Shown here: one piece after another, positions 1 through 8,738 of the stretch | How the letters are laid out: the number at the start of each line of letters is the position of its first letter | Position numbering within the stretch: the stretch's first letter is position 1 | Origin: Flavobacterium sp. | GTDB lineage: Bacteria; Bacteroidota; Bacteroidia; Flavobacteriales; Flavobacteriaceae | Assembly (NCBI GenBank): GCA_016787805.1 | Contig: JAEUTY010000039.1 | Span: 1 to 64,000 of the forward strand | Length of the DNA: 64,000 nucleotides | Direction of reading: 5' to 3' | The notes under the pieces: generated by a model | Told to the model about the DNA's origin: nothing | Databases searched by the model: none | Seen by the model: only the letters and a program-made list of their open reading frames with translations | Translations under genes and position numbers: made by a program

Positions 1-1400
1 ATAATGAACGCATCTTGTCCAGGCACTTTTTCTTGTGATTTAGAAGGAATGTTATAAAAATAAGTAGCACCTTCTTTTACAGTGTAAAAACTAGAATTTC
101 CTGAAGCAATCATTTCAGTTACCCAACTTGCTGGCTCGTAACCTTCCGATTTCATCAATTCGATTCCTTTTTCAACTCCAATCGCATCCCAAATTTCAAA
201 CGGACCATTTTCCCAACCGAAACCAGCTTTCATAGCATCGTCAATTTTGTAGAACTCGTCGGTAATTTCGGGAACTCGGTTCGAGCAGTACGCAAACATT
301 GCAGAGAAATTTTTACGGTAAAAATCACCCGCTTTGTCTTTTCCTTTTACCAAAACTTTGAAACGATCAATAGGTTTGTCGATGGTTTTGGTTAGTTCTA
401 AGGTGGCAAACGAAGCTTTTTTCGCCGCTCTGTATTCTAATGTATCTAAGTCTAATGATAAGATGTCTTTTCCTTCTTTTTTGTAGAAACCTTGACCTGT
501 TTTGCTTCCGAGCCATTTGTTTTCCATCATTTTAGAGATGAAATCTGGTAGTTTGAACAACTCGTGCGCTTCGTCATTCGGACAGTTTTCGTACAAACCA
601 TTGGCTACGTGTACCAAAGTATCCAATCCTACAACATCAACTGTGCGGAAAGTAGCCGATTTTGGTCGGCCAATTACTGGACCAGTTAATTTATCCACTT
701 CTTCAATGGTTAATCCCATTTCTTTTACCAAATGGAACAAACTTTGGATGCCGAAAATCCCGATTCTGTTTCCGATGAATGCTGGAGTATCTTTGGCAAC
801 AACCGAAGTTTTTCCGAGGAAACGTGAACCGTAACCCGTTAAGAAATCCAAAACTTCTTTGCTGGTTTGTGGCCCAGGAATGATTTCGAATAATTTCAAA
901 TAACGGGCTGGATTGAAGAAATGTGTTCCACAGAAATGTTTCTGGAAATCCTCGCTTCGCCCTTCGTTCATGAATTGAATTGGAATTCCTGAGGTGTTTG
1001 ACGTTACCAAAGTTCCTGGCGTTCTGAATTTGTCAATTTGTTCGAAAACCAATTTTTTGATGTCCAAACGTTCTACAACCACTTCAATGATCCAATCACA
1101 AGAAGCAATTTTAGGCATATCATCCGTTGTGTTTCCTGTTGTGATTCGATTGGCAAATTTTTGGCTATAAATCGGCGACGGATTCGATTTTAAAGCATTC
1201 GCTAAATGTTCGTTGACCAAACGATTACGGACTACTTTACTCTCGAGCGTCAAACCTTTCTTCTCTTCTGATTCATTTAATGCACTCGGGATAATATCCA
1301 AAAGCAAAACCTCTACACCAATGTTAGCAAAATGGCATGCAATGCCCGAGCCCATGATTCCTGAGCCAACTACTGCCACTTTTTTAATTGTTCTTTTCAT
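1..1400 (-). CDS. fadB: 3-hydroxyacyl-CoA dehydrogenase / enoyl-CoA hydratase, C-terminal part outside window
   Basis: About 466 residues are visible; the gene runs off the left edge, so its C-terminal part is missing. The N-terminus carries the Rossmann NAD-binding motif VVGSGIMGSGIA, then the family signature HFFNPARYLKLFEIIPG and the SNTSG segment, as in the dehydrogenase domain of fatty-acid beta-oxidation enzymes. Bacteroidota homologues are about 800 residues with a hydratase domain at the C-terminus, which would lie outside. It oxidises 3-hydroxyacyl-CoA to 3-ketoacyl-CoA in the cytoplasm. It lies 80 bp downstream of a MarR regulator on the same strand, so the two are probably one operon. 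The ATG at 1400 begins directly before the Rossmann fold. Confidence 0.9.
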   Translation of the reverse strand, partial: MKRTIKKVAVVGSGIMGSGIACHFANIGVEVLLLDIIPSALNESEEKKGLTLESKVVRNRLVNEHLANALKSNPSPIYSQKFANRITTGNTTDDMPKIASCDWIIEVVVERLDIKKLVFEQIDKFRTPGTLVTSNTSGIPIQFMNEGRSEDFQKHFCGTHFFNPARYLKLFEIIPGPQTSKEVLDFLTGYGSRFLGKTSVVAKDTPAFIGNRIGIFGIQSLFHLVKEMGLTIEEVDKLTGPVIGRPKSATFRTVDVVGLDTLVHVANGLYENCPNDEAHELFKLPDFISKMMENKWLGSKTGQGFYKKEGKDILSLDLDTLEYRAAKKASFATLELTKTIDKPIDRFKVLVKGKDKAGDFYRKNFSAMFAYCSNRVPEITDEFYKIDDAMKAGFGWENGPFEIWDAIGVEKGIELMKSEGYEPASWVTEMIASGNSSFYTVKEGATYFYNIPSKSQEKVPGQDAFI

Positions 1401-1426
1401 CTTTTGTTGTATGTTATGAGTTGTAT

Positions 1427-1477
1427 GTTGTAAGTTTGTGTTGCGAGACTTAAAACTCACAACTTAGAACTTACAAC
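1427..1477. repeat. Imperfect intergenic inverted repeat
   Basis: GTTGTAAGTT (1427-1436) is repeated as its exact reverse complement AACTTACAAC (1468-1477), with further related phrases (ACTCACAACTTAGAAC) between. It sits between the MarR gene and fadB. It looks like the short degenerate repeats found between genes in Flavobacterium and could form an RNA hairpin inside the operon transcript. Confidence 0.5.
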
Positions 1478-1480
1478 TTT

Positions 1481-1912
1481 CTAAAATATCTTCTTCTCCG
1501 CAATCAAATCATTGATCACTTCTGCCACTTCCATAAAATGTTTTAACTTTTCTTCTGCAATATTTTGTTTAACCACTTCATTGAATTTTAATACCGTATT
1601 TCGTGATTGTTCACGCATTTTCTTTCCTAAATCGGTTAAATAGATTAAAACACCTCTTCCGTCTTCTGGATTTTTTTGGCGCGTAATGAGTCCTTTTTCT
1701 TCTAATGTTTTTAAGGTTCGAGTTAAACTTGTAGGTTCCATTCCCATGCGATTACTGATGTAGGTAGATGGAGTTCCTTCTTCTTTATCGATGCTCAATA
1801 AGGCAAAACCAATAGCCATTGAACCATCAAATTTTGAGGCTTCCTCATTGTACATTCTTGAAACGGCTTGCCATGTTGCTCTTAACGTATAATCTATAGT
1901 TTTTTCCTTCAT
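1481..1912 (-). CDS. MarR family transcriptional regulator
   Basis: 143 residues, the usual MarR length. The central winged helix-turn-helix includes STYISNRMGMEPTSLTRTLK and the wing GLITRQKNPEDGRGVLIYLT, whose DxR-type beta-wing is typical of MarR. The C-terminal helix would form the dimer. It is encoded just upstream of fadB on the same strand, so it probably controls beta-oxidation genes, perhaps in response to acyl-CoA; the ligand is inference. A -7 box and two near-identical palindromic sites lie directly upstream, which suggests autoregulation. Confidence 0.88.
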   Translation of the reverse strand: MKEKTIDYTLRATWQAVSRMYNEEASKFDGSMAIGFALLSIDKEEGTPSTYISNRMGMEPTSLTRTLKTLEEKGLITRQKNPEDGRGVLIYLTDLGKKMREQSRNTVLKFNEVVKQNIAEEKLKHFMEVAEVINDLIAEKKIF

Positions 1913-1931
1913 AATTGTGGTAATCGAAAGC

Positions 1932-1939
1932 CAAAGATA
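1932..1939 (-). promoter_or_regulatory. Bacteroidota -7 box of the marR-fadB operon
   Basis: Minus-strand TATCTTTG matches the TAnnTTTG consensus and ends about 20 bp before the MarR start codon. No convincing TTTG -33 box is seen at the expected distance; the operator at 1953-1967 occupies that place. Confidence 0.5.
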
Positions 1940-1952
1940 TAAAAAATATATT

Positions 1953-1995
1953 ATGCACGCATACTATTTTTAATTTTTTTATGCATGCATAGTAT
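1953..1995. promoter_or_regulatory. Pair of probable MarR operators
   Basis: ATGCACGCATACTAT (1953-1967) and ATGCATGCATAGTAT (1981-1995) are near copies 28 bp apart, each built around the palindrome ATGCATGCAT. They lie between the divergent MarR gene and the membrane-protein gene at 2076. The repeat length and position suit binding of two MarR dimers. That this regulator binds them is inference from position. Confidence 0.55.
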
Positions 1996-2051
1996 TTTTT
2001 TTAAAAATTGAGATTAAAAAGCTTGGTTTTACAGACTTTCCACAAATTTTA

Positions 2052-2059
2052 TACATTTG
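2052..2059 (+). promoter_or_regulatory. Bacteroidota -7 box for the gene at 2076
   Basis: TACATTTG matches TAnnTTTG and lies 16 bp before the start codon. A TTGG at 2023-2026 is the only -33-like element and is further away than usual. Confidence 0.45.
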
Positions 2060-2075
2060 TAAAAAAGCAAAAAAC

Positions 2076-2888
2076 ATGAAATTACTACTCAATCGATCCA
2101 TAATTGTTAAATCGCTCATAGCAGCATTGGCTGTTTTAAGTTTGAAGAATTTTGTGTTCAAAAACTTATCTATTTATGGACAAGATTTCCATGATTTAAT
2201 AGAATTATCCGATATTACCATCATATTTACGGGTGCTTTTTTTGTTTTCGGATTATTATTGGCAGCTACAATGTCTGATTTTAAAGAAAGTGAGAAGATT
2301 CCGGGTGAAGTCGCCGCTAATCTAGAAGCTATAAAAGATTGGATTTATTTGGCATTCAAAGCGCCACGAACTGGAACTAGTGATTTGTGCAAAGAAGCAC
2401 TCAACAGTAGTCTTTTGCGTGAAGAACTAATTACCATTACAGATGGCATCATAGCATGGATTTACAGCCAACGAAAAGATTCTAATGTGATTTTTCCTTT
2501 GATTCGAAAATCGAATGAAATTGCCTACTATTTTGCCGAACGTGGTGTAGACAAAGAAGCAATCAAAGGCATTCAAGAAAACACTAATGCGATGCGCAAA
2601 CAATTGACACGTGCTTATACTATTTCGCGTAATAATTTTATCAAACCGGCTTATGTATTGCTGCAAAGTATTTTGTTTATTGTAATGGCATTGTTGCTTA
2701 TTACTAAATTCAAAACACCTGCTGCTGATTATTTTGTCACTTCTTCAATTACTTTTTTGTTTTGTTATTTATACCTTTTAATTGTAGGCTTAGACGATCC
2801 ATTTGATATTAACTCTGGCGATATTGATGTGGATTTAAAACCAATCGACCGATTTAGACAACGTTTGGTGTCGGATTTTTTGGTGTGA
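2076..2888 (+). CDS. Membrane protein of unknown function, bestrophin/DUF4239-like topology
   Basis: 270 residues. Two hydrophobic segments near the N-terminus (about residues 8-28 and 46-66) and two near the C-terminus (about 191-212 and 218-236) flank a soluble helical middle part. This two-plus-two layout resembles the bestrophin-like DUF4239 family of putative channels, but I see no diagnostic motif, so the function stays open. A -7 box TACATTTG at 2052-2059 fits transcription from just upstream. It is divergent from the MarR gene and may share its operators. A hairpin terminator follows the stop codon. Confidence 0.7.
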   Translation: MKLLLNRSIIVKSLIAALAVLSLKNFVFKNLSIYGQDFHDLIELSDITIIFTGAFFVFGLLLAATMSDFKESEKIPGEVAANLEAIKDWIYLAFKAPRTGTSDLCKEALNSSLLREELITITDGIIAWIYSQRKDSNVIFPLIRKSNEIAYYFAERGVDKEAIKGIQENTNAMRKQLTRAYTISRNNFIKPAYVLLQSILFIVMALLLITKFKTPAADYFVTSSITFLFCYLYLLIVGLDDPFDINSGDIDVDLKPIDRFRQRLVSDFLV

Positions 2889-2957
2889 TATTTTGAAAAA
2901 CAACATTAAACTAATTTAAGTATCTTTGTGCTGCTCTTCTAAGGAAGAGTGTCAAGT

Positions 2958-2997
2958 TAAAGAAACCGCTTCATTAGTAAAGAGGTTTCTTTCGTTT
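2958..2997 (+). terminator. Rho-independent terminator
   Basis: AAAGAAACC (2959-2967) pairs with GGTTTCTTT (2984-2992), and the stem extends inward with one mismatch. It lies 70 bp after the stop of the membrane-protein gene and is followed by a T-rich run. Confidence 0.65.
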
Positions 2998-3069
2998 TTA
3001 TGATACTTATTTTCATTTATTTTTTTAGCTTATAAGTGCTTGGTTTTTAAATATTTTATCAATTAAAAT

Positions 3070-3681
3070 TTATCGTTTCACCACCACTTTTTGCGTTACA
3101 ATTTGATTAGTTGTTTCCATTTTAACCAAATAAATTCCTTCGTTAAATGATGAAAAATCAATTTCACGGTTGACAAATGTGTGCACTAATCTTCCTGTTG
3201 CATCATACACAGTTACTTTCGTTAAGTCAATACTATTTCCTTGAAATGAAACACTTCCGCTGGTTGGGTTGGGATAAAGTTGCCATCGATTATCGGTAGT
3301 TTCAAAGACTGAATTACTCAAAAAGTTGACTGTAGCGCTCGGTCCGTTGGCAAAAAAGTCGCATTGCGTTGCCGAAGATGAGTGAAAAATATTGACATTG
3401 AGTGTATAATTTCCACCAGTTGTGAGCGGAATAAAAAAGTCATTATTCATTTGATAAACAGGCAATGTTATATTGAACCAATAGCAAACATTAAGAGTAA
3501 TCGTATTTTCTGAAACCGAATAAGTATTACTCAAATAACCAGCGCCATTAAAGGTAGTTACTAACAAATTTACATTCACACCGCCAGTAACAGCAGTAGG
3601 TGTAATTTGATTAATTTCTATTGATTGCCCGTACGACCATAATGAACTTAAAAACAGTAAAAAAAGTAGTTTTGTTTTCAT
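3070..3681 (-). CDS. Secreted protein with T9SS type A sorting domain
   Basis: 203 residues from the ATG at 3681, chosen because it opens directly into a signal peptide (MKTKLLFLLFLSSLWSYGQ); a longer reading from 3702 adds seven residues. The last 70 residues contain LYPNPTSGSVSF, VTVYDATGRLV and the final EGIYLVKM with a basic end, the hallmarks of the type A C-terminal sorting domain. The protein should be exported by Sec, then moved across the outer membrane and trimmed by the T9SS. The middle (about residues 20-125) is not recognised. Confidence 0.8.
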   Translation of the reverse strand: MKTKLLFLLFLSSLWSYGQSIEINQITPTAVTGGVNVNLLVTTFNGAGYLSNTYSVSENTITLNVCYWFNITLPVYQMNNDFFIPLTTGGNYTLNVNIFHSSSATQCDFFANGPSATVNFLSNSVFETTDNRWQLYPNPTSGSVSFQGNSIDLTKVTVYDATGRLVHTFVNREIDFSSFNEGIYLVKMETTNQIVTQKVVVKR

Positions 3682-3759
3682 AATTGTCTTTTTAAAAGTC
3701 ATAAATCCTAATTTAATTACCCTAAAATCTTAAAATCCTACAGTCCTGAAATCCAATAA

Positions 3760-4140
3760 TCATTTCATCGAATGAAAACCTATCATATTTCCTTCCGTAT
3801 CCATGGCAATCCCACAAAATCCGTGTTCACCAATTGGAAATTTTTCTTGTAAAAGAGTTCCTCCTGCATTGGCAACGCGTGAAAGTTCAATTGAACAATC
3901 ATCGCAGGCAAAATAAACCAAAGTCCCGCCGCTTCCGGGTTGCATGTCGTTCATTTTACACAAAGCACCACTGATATTGTCACCGTTTTCTTGCCAAGGG
4001 AAACTGACCATTTCTAGGTCACCAAATTCTCCCGGTGCTTGCATTGGTGTCATACTAATTTGTAAAACGGATTCATAAAATTTTTGGGCGCGTGCCATAT
4101 CCGACACATAAATTTCGACCCAAGTAAATGGATTTTTCAT
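3760..4140 (-). CDS. VOC family (glyoxalase/bleomycin-resistance fold) protein
   Basis: 126 residues. WVEIYVSDMARAQKFYESVL at the start and a second half with AMDTEGNMIGFHS follow the paired beta-alpha-beta-beta-beta modules of the vicinal oxygen chelate superfamily. Members bind a metal and act as glyoxalases, dioxygenases or drug-binding proteins; the substrate cannot be read from sequence. Length fits a single-domain VOC protein. Confidence 0.85.
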   Translation of the reverse strand: MKNPFTWVEIYVSDMARAQKFYESVLQISMTPMQAPGEFGDLEMVSFPWQENGDNISGALCKMNDMQPGSGGTLVYFACDDCSIELSRVANAGGTLLQEKFPIGEHGFCGIAMDTEGNMIGFHSMK

Positions 4141-4293
4141 ATTTATTCTATTTGATTGTGAATGTGTATCAAAGTTACAATTTTTTAATGAAAAAAAAGA
4201 CAGCGCTGATTTATAATCCGCGCTAAATCACTTTCTAAATTCTATTACTCCATATCAAAGCCATAGATAAGTTATACACCAGTCATTTCACCT

Positions 4294-4314
4294 AACAGGT
4301 TTCAAAAACCTATT
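4294..4314. repeat. Short intergenic hairpin repeat
   Basis: AACAGGTTT and AAACCTATT form a nine-base stem with one mismatch and a three-base loop in the 240-bp gap between the VOC gene and the next gene. Similar AACAGGTTT hairpins are frequent between Flavobacterium genes. No coding capacity is seen here. Confidence 0.4.
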
Positions 4315-4332
4315 AAATGTCTTAATTAGCAA

Positions 4333-4360
4333 TAAAAAAACCACGAGAATTTCCCGTGGC
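4333..4360 (-). terminator. Rho-independent terminator
   Basis: On the minus strand CCACGGGAAATTCTCGTGG folds into a stem and is followed by seven T. It lies 23 bp beyond the stop of the gene at 4383-4766. Confidence 0.75.
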
Positions 4361-4382
4361 TTAATGTATTGAAATAGATAGA

Positions 4383-4766
4383 CTACTTTATTTTTCCATT
4401 TACAAAGGCAACTACAGCACCAACAACAGCGCCCATAACAACGGATATTCCGACATCAGTAAGCATTAATTTATAATCTGCAGGTTGGTTGGCATACATA
4501 AAGAAATTCATGTATAATCCTGAGAGAAGACCAATGATTGCTCCGGCTTTTAAACCACTAACAGCATTTGAAACTGAAGCCAATTGAGTGAAAATATAAG
4601 AAACTAAAAAACCAAAAGTCAAACACCCTAATAAGATGAACTCATGCTTGACTTCTGGAGATTGAGGATATATGTTTGGAAATAAAGCACCATAAAATAA
4701 TCCTCCCAAAAGATAATCCACGATTCCACCGACAATTCCGCCGATAATTAATTTTTTTACATTCAT
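4383..4766 (-). CDS. Small membrane protein of unknown function
   Basis: 127 residues with four hydrophobic segments (about residues 5-28, 43-62, 70-92 and 102-122) rich in Gly and Ala, and little else. It looks like a small integral inner-membrane protein of the DUF1761-like kind, but no residue signature allows a firm family call. It has its own terminator and stands alone. Confidence 0.65.
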   Translation of the reverse strand: MNVKKLIIGGIVGGIVDYLLGGLFYGALFPNIYPQSPEVKHEFILLGCLTFGFLVSYIFTQLASVSNAVSGLKAGAIIGLLSGLYMNFFMYANQPADYKLMLTDVGISVVMGAVVGAVVAFVNGKIK

Positions 4767-4913
4767 AATTCATTAATTTAATTGGTTAGTGCCATAAAAG
4801 TAATGAATTTTAAGAATTGTTTAAGTAGATTGGGTTTTTACTTATCAACGAGTTTTGTTAAGTGGTTGTTTATAAGTGCTCTAGGTCGTTTGTTTGCAAT
4901 CAACAAATGTATT

Positions 4914-6689
4914 TTAACCTCTATAAATCTTATCGTACAAGTCTTTATACTTTTCGCGCACCACTTTTCGTTTTAATTTAAGAGTAGGAGTAAGTTCGCC
5001 ACCATCAATGCTCCAAATATTTGGAGTCAATTCAAAGCGCTTTATTTTTTCCCAGTTACCAAATTTTTCGTTGGCAGCATCAACTTCTTCTTGTATTCGT
5101 TTAATGACTTCTGGATTAGTTGCAATTTCTTCGTTCAAATCGCCCACATCTACATGATGACGTTTGGCCCATTCTCTAACAAAATCAAAGTTGGGTTGAA
5201 TGAAAGCGGCGGGCATTTTTTCGCCATCGCCAATAACCATAATTTGCTCAATAAACAGCGATTGTTTCATCACGTTTTCAATCAACTGTGGTGCAATGTA
5301 TTTTCCACCCGAAGTTTTGAACATTTCTTTCTTTCTATCGGTAATTTTAAGGAAACCTTCAGCATCAATTTCACCAATATCACCTGTGTGGAAATAACCA
5401 TTTACAATTACTTCATTGGTTAGTTGTTCATCTTTATAATAACCCATCATTACATTCGGACCTTTGCACAAAATCTCACCATCTTCGGCAATTTTTACTT
5501 CTACATTGTTGATGACTTTACCAACTGTTCCTACTTTGAATCCTTTATTTCGAACATCGTTCACCGAAATAACTGGCGATGTTTCTGTCAAACCATAACC
5601 TTCCATTACGGGCATTCCAGCGGCTGCAAATACTCGTGTTAAACGTGTTTGCAAAGCAGCACTTCCAGAAACCATTACCGATAAATTACCGCCCAAGCCT
5701 TCTTGCCATTTACTAAAAATTAATTTTCGAGCAATAGAAAGTTGTGTTTCGTACCAAAATCCGTTAGCGCCATAAGGTTCGTAACGCAATCCTAAGTCGA
5801 TGGCCCAAAAGAAGAGTTTCTTTTTAATTCCAGTTAATTCAGTTCCTTTAGCGTAAATTTTATCGTATACTTTTTCGAGCAATCGAGGTACAACAGAGAA
5901 CACAGTTGGTTTTACTTCTTTGATGTTATCAGAGAGTTTATCAATGCTTTCGGCAAAATAAATTGAAACGGAGTAGTATTGATAAATGTATAAAATTACA
6001 CGTTCAAATATGTGACAAATGGGAAGAAAACTCAATGCGCGACTCGTTCCTTCTTCAAAAGGAATTCTTGGCGAACTGTCCAATACGTTGGAAACAATAT
6101 TGTGGTGTGATAACATGACACCTTTCGGTTTTCCTGTAGTTCCTGAGGTGTAAATTATTGTTGCTAATTCTTCTGGTAAAACATTGTTTTTTCGGTCTTC
6201 AACCACATCTTGATTGCTTTGGTCTTCACCTAAAGCCAGTACTTCTTTCCAATTTTTGCAACTTTTAATTTCGTCAAACGAATACACTTCTTTTAAAAGC
6301 GGAACATTTTTATGAATGGACTTTAATTTTTGTAAAACCACGTCATCTGAAACAAAACAATAAAGGGATTCAGAGTGATTCAAAATGTATTCGTAATCTT
6401 CTGCCGAAATGGTAGGGTAAATAGGAACAGTTTGCGCTCCAACTTGCAACACACCGATGTCCATAATATTCCATTCGGTTCGGTTGGACGAAGATATTAT
6501 TGCGATTTTATCGTTTTTTTGAATTCCCATTCGGAGCAACGCCCTTGAAATGGCATTGGCTTGATCTACATACTGTTGTGTAGAAGTTTTTATCCATTCG
6601 CCATTGTATTTGGTTACCAAACAGTCGTGAATATTATTCTTTTCTAATTGGTAATAGGGAAAATCAAAAAGTCGTTTAATTTTAGTCAT
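4914..6689 (-). CDS. fadD: Long-chain fatty acid--CoA ligase (AMP-forming)
   Basis: 591 residues, full length for the family. The AMP-binding P-loop YTSGTTGKPKGV is near residues 180-191, followed by GYGLTETSPV, the TGD motif in YFHTGDIGEI, and the hinge TDRKKEMFKTSGGKYIAP. The short insert and the ending resemble FACL/FAA-type long-chain acyl-CoA synthetases common in Bacteroidota. It activates fatty acids with ATP and CoA, at the membrane or in the cytosol, for beta-oxidation or lipid synthesis, which fits the beta-oxidation operon at the left edge. The gene symbol is by function, not proven orthology. Confidence 0.9.
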   Translation of the reverse strand: MTKIKRLFDFPYYQLEKNNIHDCLVTKYNGEWIKTSTQQYVDQANAISRALLRMGIQKNDKIAIISSSNRTEWNIMDIGVLQVGAQTVPIYPTISAEDYEYILNHSESLYCFVSDDVVLQKLKSIHKNVPLLKEVYSFDEIKSCKNWKEVLALGEDQSNQDVVEDRKNNVLPEELATIIYTSGTTGKPKGVMLSHHNIVSNVLDSSPRIPFEEGTSRALSFLPICHIFERVILYIYQYYSVSIYFAESIDKLSDNIKEVKPTVFSVVPRLLEKVYDKIYAKGTELTGIKKKLFFWAIDLGLRYEPYGANGFWYETQLSIARKLIFSKWQEGLGGNLSVMVSGSAALQTRLTRVFAAAGMPVMEGYGLTETSPVISVNDVRNKGFKVGTVGKVINNVEVKIAEDGEILCKGPNVMMGYYKDEQLTNEVIVNGYFHTGDIGEIDAEGFLKITDRKKEMFKTSGGKYIAPQLIENVMKQSLFIEQIMVIGDGEKMPAAFIQPNFDFVREWAKRHHVDVGDLNEEIATNPEVIKRIQEEVDAANEKFGNWEKIKRFELTPNIWSIDGGELTPTLKLKRKVVREKYKDLYDKIYRG

Positions 6690-6769
6690 TATCGCATTTT
6701 ATTTGTTGCAAATTAATTAATAAAAAACAGATTAACAATAATTTTAAGAATTATAGTTGATGAATTTAG

Positions 6770-6777
6770 TAGTTTTG
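6770..6777 (+). promoter_or_regulatory. Probable -7 box of the LTA-synthase-like operon
   Basis: TAGTTTTG matches TAnnTTTG and lies 20 bp before the start at 6798. No clear -33 box was found at the standard distance. Confidence 0.4.
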
Positions 6778-6797
6778 CGGAAATAGTTTTTCACTTC

Positions 6798-8738
6798 ATG
6801 AAGAAATTACTGCGCATCGATGAGTATAAAGTCTTGTTAATGAGAATAGGATTGGCTTATTTGTTTTACGCTATCGCCCGTTTGCTTTTTTATTTTTACA
6901 ATGACGATTTGTTGCAAGTGAGCTCGTTTTCATACTTTTTAAAGTTGTGTTATTACGGTTTGACCTTTGATACATCGGCCATTTTATATGTGAATTTACT
7001 CTTTATTTTGTTAAGTATTTTGCCGTTGGTAAAAAATACATCAAGAGGATTTCAAAAAGGACTTTTTTATCTGTATTTCATTACTAATTTACTTGCATAT
7101 TCAACCAATTTTATTGACTTCATTTATTACAAATACAGTTTAGCCCGAACCACTTTGGCTGCCATGAATGTAGTTGAAAATGAGAAGAATAAAACCATTT
7201 TGTTTTTGAGTTTTATAGTCGATTATTGGCATGTTTTTGTACTTTTTTTTGTTTTGGCTTTTCTTTGGGTATTTCTGTATAAAAAGATTCGCTTCAAAGC
7301 TGATATACCGCAGAATAAGGTTGCCTATTTCGGTTTATCATCAGTTGCTTTTTTTGTTTTCGGATTAGTGATTGTAGCCGGAATTCGAGGAGGCGATTTG
7401 AGTAAATCCACTCGACCAATCAACCTACTGGATGCGAGTCGCCATGTGAAAAACATTGTACACGCCGACATTGTATTGAATACACCATTTGCCATTATTC
7501 GAACGTTTTTCAGTAATAATTTCAAGAAAGTAGAATTCCCAGAAGTAACTGAAAAAGTGATAGCTGAAAAAATCCAACCCATCAAATTTTACAACAATAA
7601 TCCTGAGTCGAAACCCAATGTGGTTTTGATTATTTTAGAGAGTTATGGTCGTGAATATTGTGGTGCTTTCAATAAAGACATGAACATTAAAAATTACAAA
7701 AGTCACACGCCTTTTATCGATTCATTAGCGCAACATAGCTTGATTTTTTCAAACGCTTATGCTAATGGACGTCAGTCAATTCACGGCATGTCATCGATTA
7801 TTGCAGGAATACCAACGTATAAAGACGCGTTTACTTCATCGCCTTATCCGAAACAAAAAATCGAATCGTTGGTTTCTACATTGGAAAGTAAAGGTTATAC
7901 AACTTCCTTTTTTCATGGAGCAGCCAATGGTTCCATGGGATTTTTAGGATTTAGTAATATTTTAGGAATTGACAATTATTACGGTCGAACCGAATACAAC
8001 AGCGATGAAGATTTTGATGGTTTTTGGGGCATTTGGGACGAACCCTTTTTGCAATTCATGAAAAAAACACTGGACAAGCAAAAAACGCCTTTTTTCTCGA
8101 CTGTTTTCACAGTTTCATCACACGAACCTTACATTGTTCCCAATAAATACAAAGACAAATTTAAAGAAGGCGATATCATCATGCACAAATGTGTCGAATA
8201 CACTGATTATGCTTTGAAACGCTTTTTTGAGGAAGCCAAAAAATCACCTTGGTACGAAGACACTATCTTTGTAATGGTTGCTGATCACGGAAATCAAGTG
8301 TTTTATAACGAGTATTATCAAACACTCAATCGATTTGCTGTTCCAATTTTGTTTTTTAAACCCAACAGCGAATATGTTGGTGTAAATAAAGACTTGGCGC
8401 AACAAATTGATATTTATCCAACCATTTTGGACATGATTGGTTATGACAAACCATTTCGAAGTTGGGGTAGAAGTTTGGTCGATAAAAAGCAGCAAACAAA
8501 GCCTTTTGTGGTGAATTCGTTAGGTAATATTCATCATTATTCAAAAGGCAATTATACTTGTGTTTTTGATGGAAAAAATGCAATTGGTTTTTACGATATT
8601 AAAGACAAAGCTCTAGAACATAATTTGATTAAAAACAGAAATGCAGAAATGGATAATTTGGAGCTTGAGTCGAAAGCATTTTATCAAGATTATATGAACC
8701 GAGTTATTGATAAAAAATTAACAACAGAAGTGAAATGA
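6798..8738 (+). CDS. LTA synthase family membrane sulfatase / phosphoglycerol transferase
   Basis: 646 residues. Five hydrophobic segments fill the first 210 residues, then an extracytoplasmic sulfatase domain follows: PNVVLIILESYGREY with the metal-binding Glu near residue 281, NGRQSIHGMSS where the catalytic Thr of LtaS is normally found (here Ser), SSHEPY, and VADHG near residue 495. LtaS-type enzymes transfer glycerol phosphate or phosphoethanolamine groups outside the membrane. A diderm has no lipoteichoic acid, so the substrate is probably a lipid or glycan head group. The stop overlaps the next gene by 4 bp, so the two are translationally coupled. Confidence 0.88.
   Translation: MKKLLRIDEYKVLLMRIGLAYLFYAIARLLFYFYNDDLLQVSSFSYFLKLCYYGLTFDTSAILYVNLLFILLSILPLVKNTSRGFQKGLFYLYFITNLLAYSTNFIDFIYYKYSLARTTLAAMNVVENEKNKTILFLSFIVDYWHVFVLFFVLAFLWVFLYKKIRFKADIPQNKVAYFGLSSVAFFVFGLVIVAGIRGGDLSKSTRPINLLDASRHVKNIVHADIVLNTPFAIIRTFFSNNFKKVEFPEVTEKVIAEKIQPIKFYNNNPESKPNVVLIILESYGREYCGAFNKDMNIKNYKSHTPFIDSLAQHSLIFSNAYANGRQSIHGMSSIIAGIPTYKDAFTSSPYPKQKIESLVSTLESKGYTTSFFHGAANGSMGFLGFSNILGIDNYYGRTEYNSDEDFDGFWGIWDEPFLQFMKKTLDKQKTPFFSTVFTVSSHEPYIVPNKYKDKFKEGDIIMHKCVEYTDYALKRFFEEAKKSPWYEDTIFVMVADHGNQVFYNEYYQTLNRFAVPILFFKPNSEYVGVNKDLAQQIDIYPTILDMIGYDKPFRSWGRSLVDKKQQTKPFVVNSLGNIHHYSKGNYTCVFDGKNAIGFYDIKDKALEHNLIKNRNAEMDNLELESKAFYQDYMNRVIDKKLTTEVK

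Noticed and set aside
1427..1477. Operator for the MarR regulator
   Set aside because: It lies inside the operon, downstream of the regulator gene, and resembles ordinary degenerate intergenic repeats of the genus.
4782..4976. 64-codon open frame between two minus-strand genes
   Set aside because: It runs into the end of the acyl-CoA ligase gene and its product shows no conserved pattern; a hydrophobic stretch alone is not enough.
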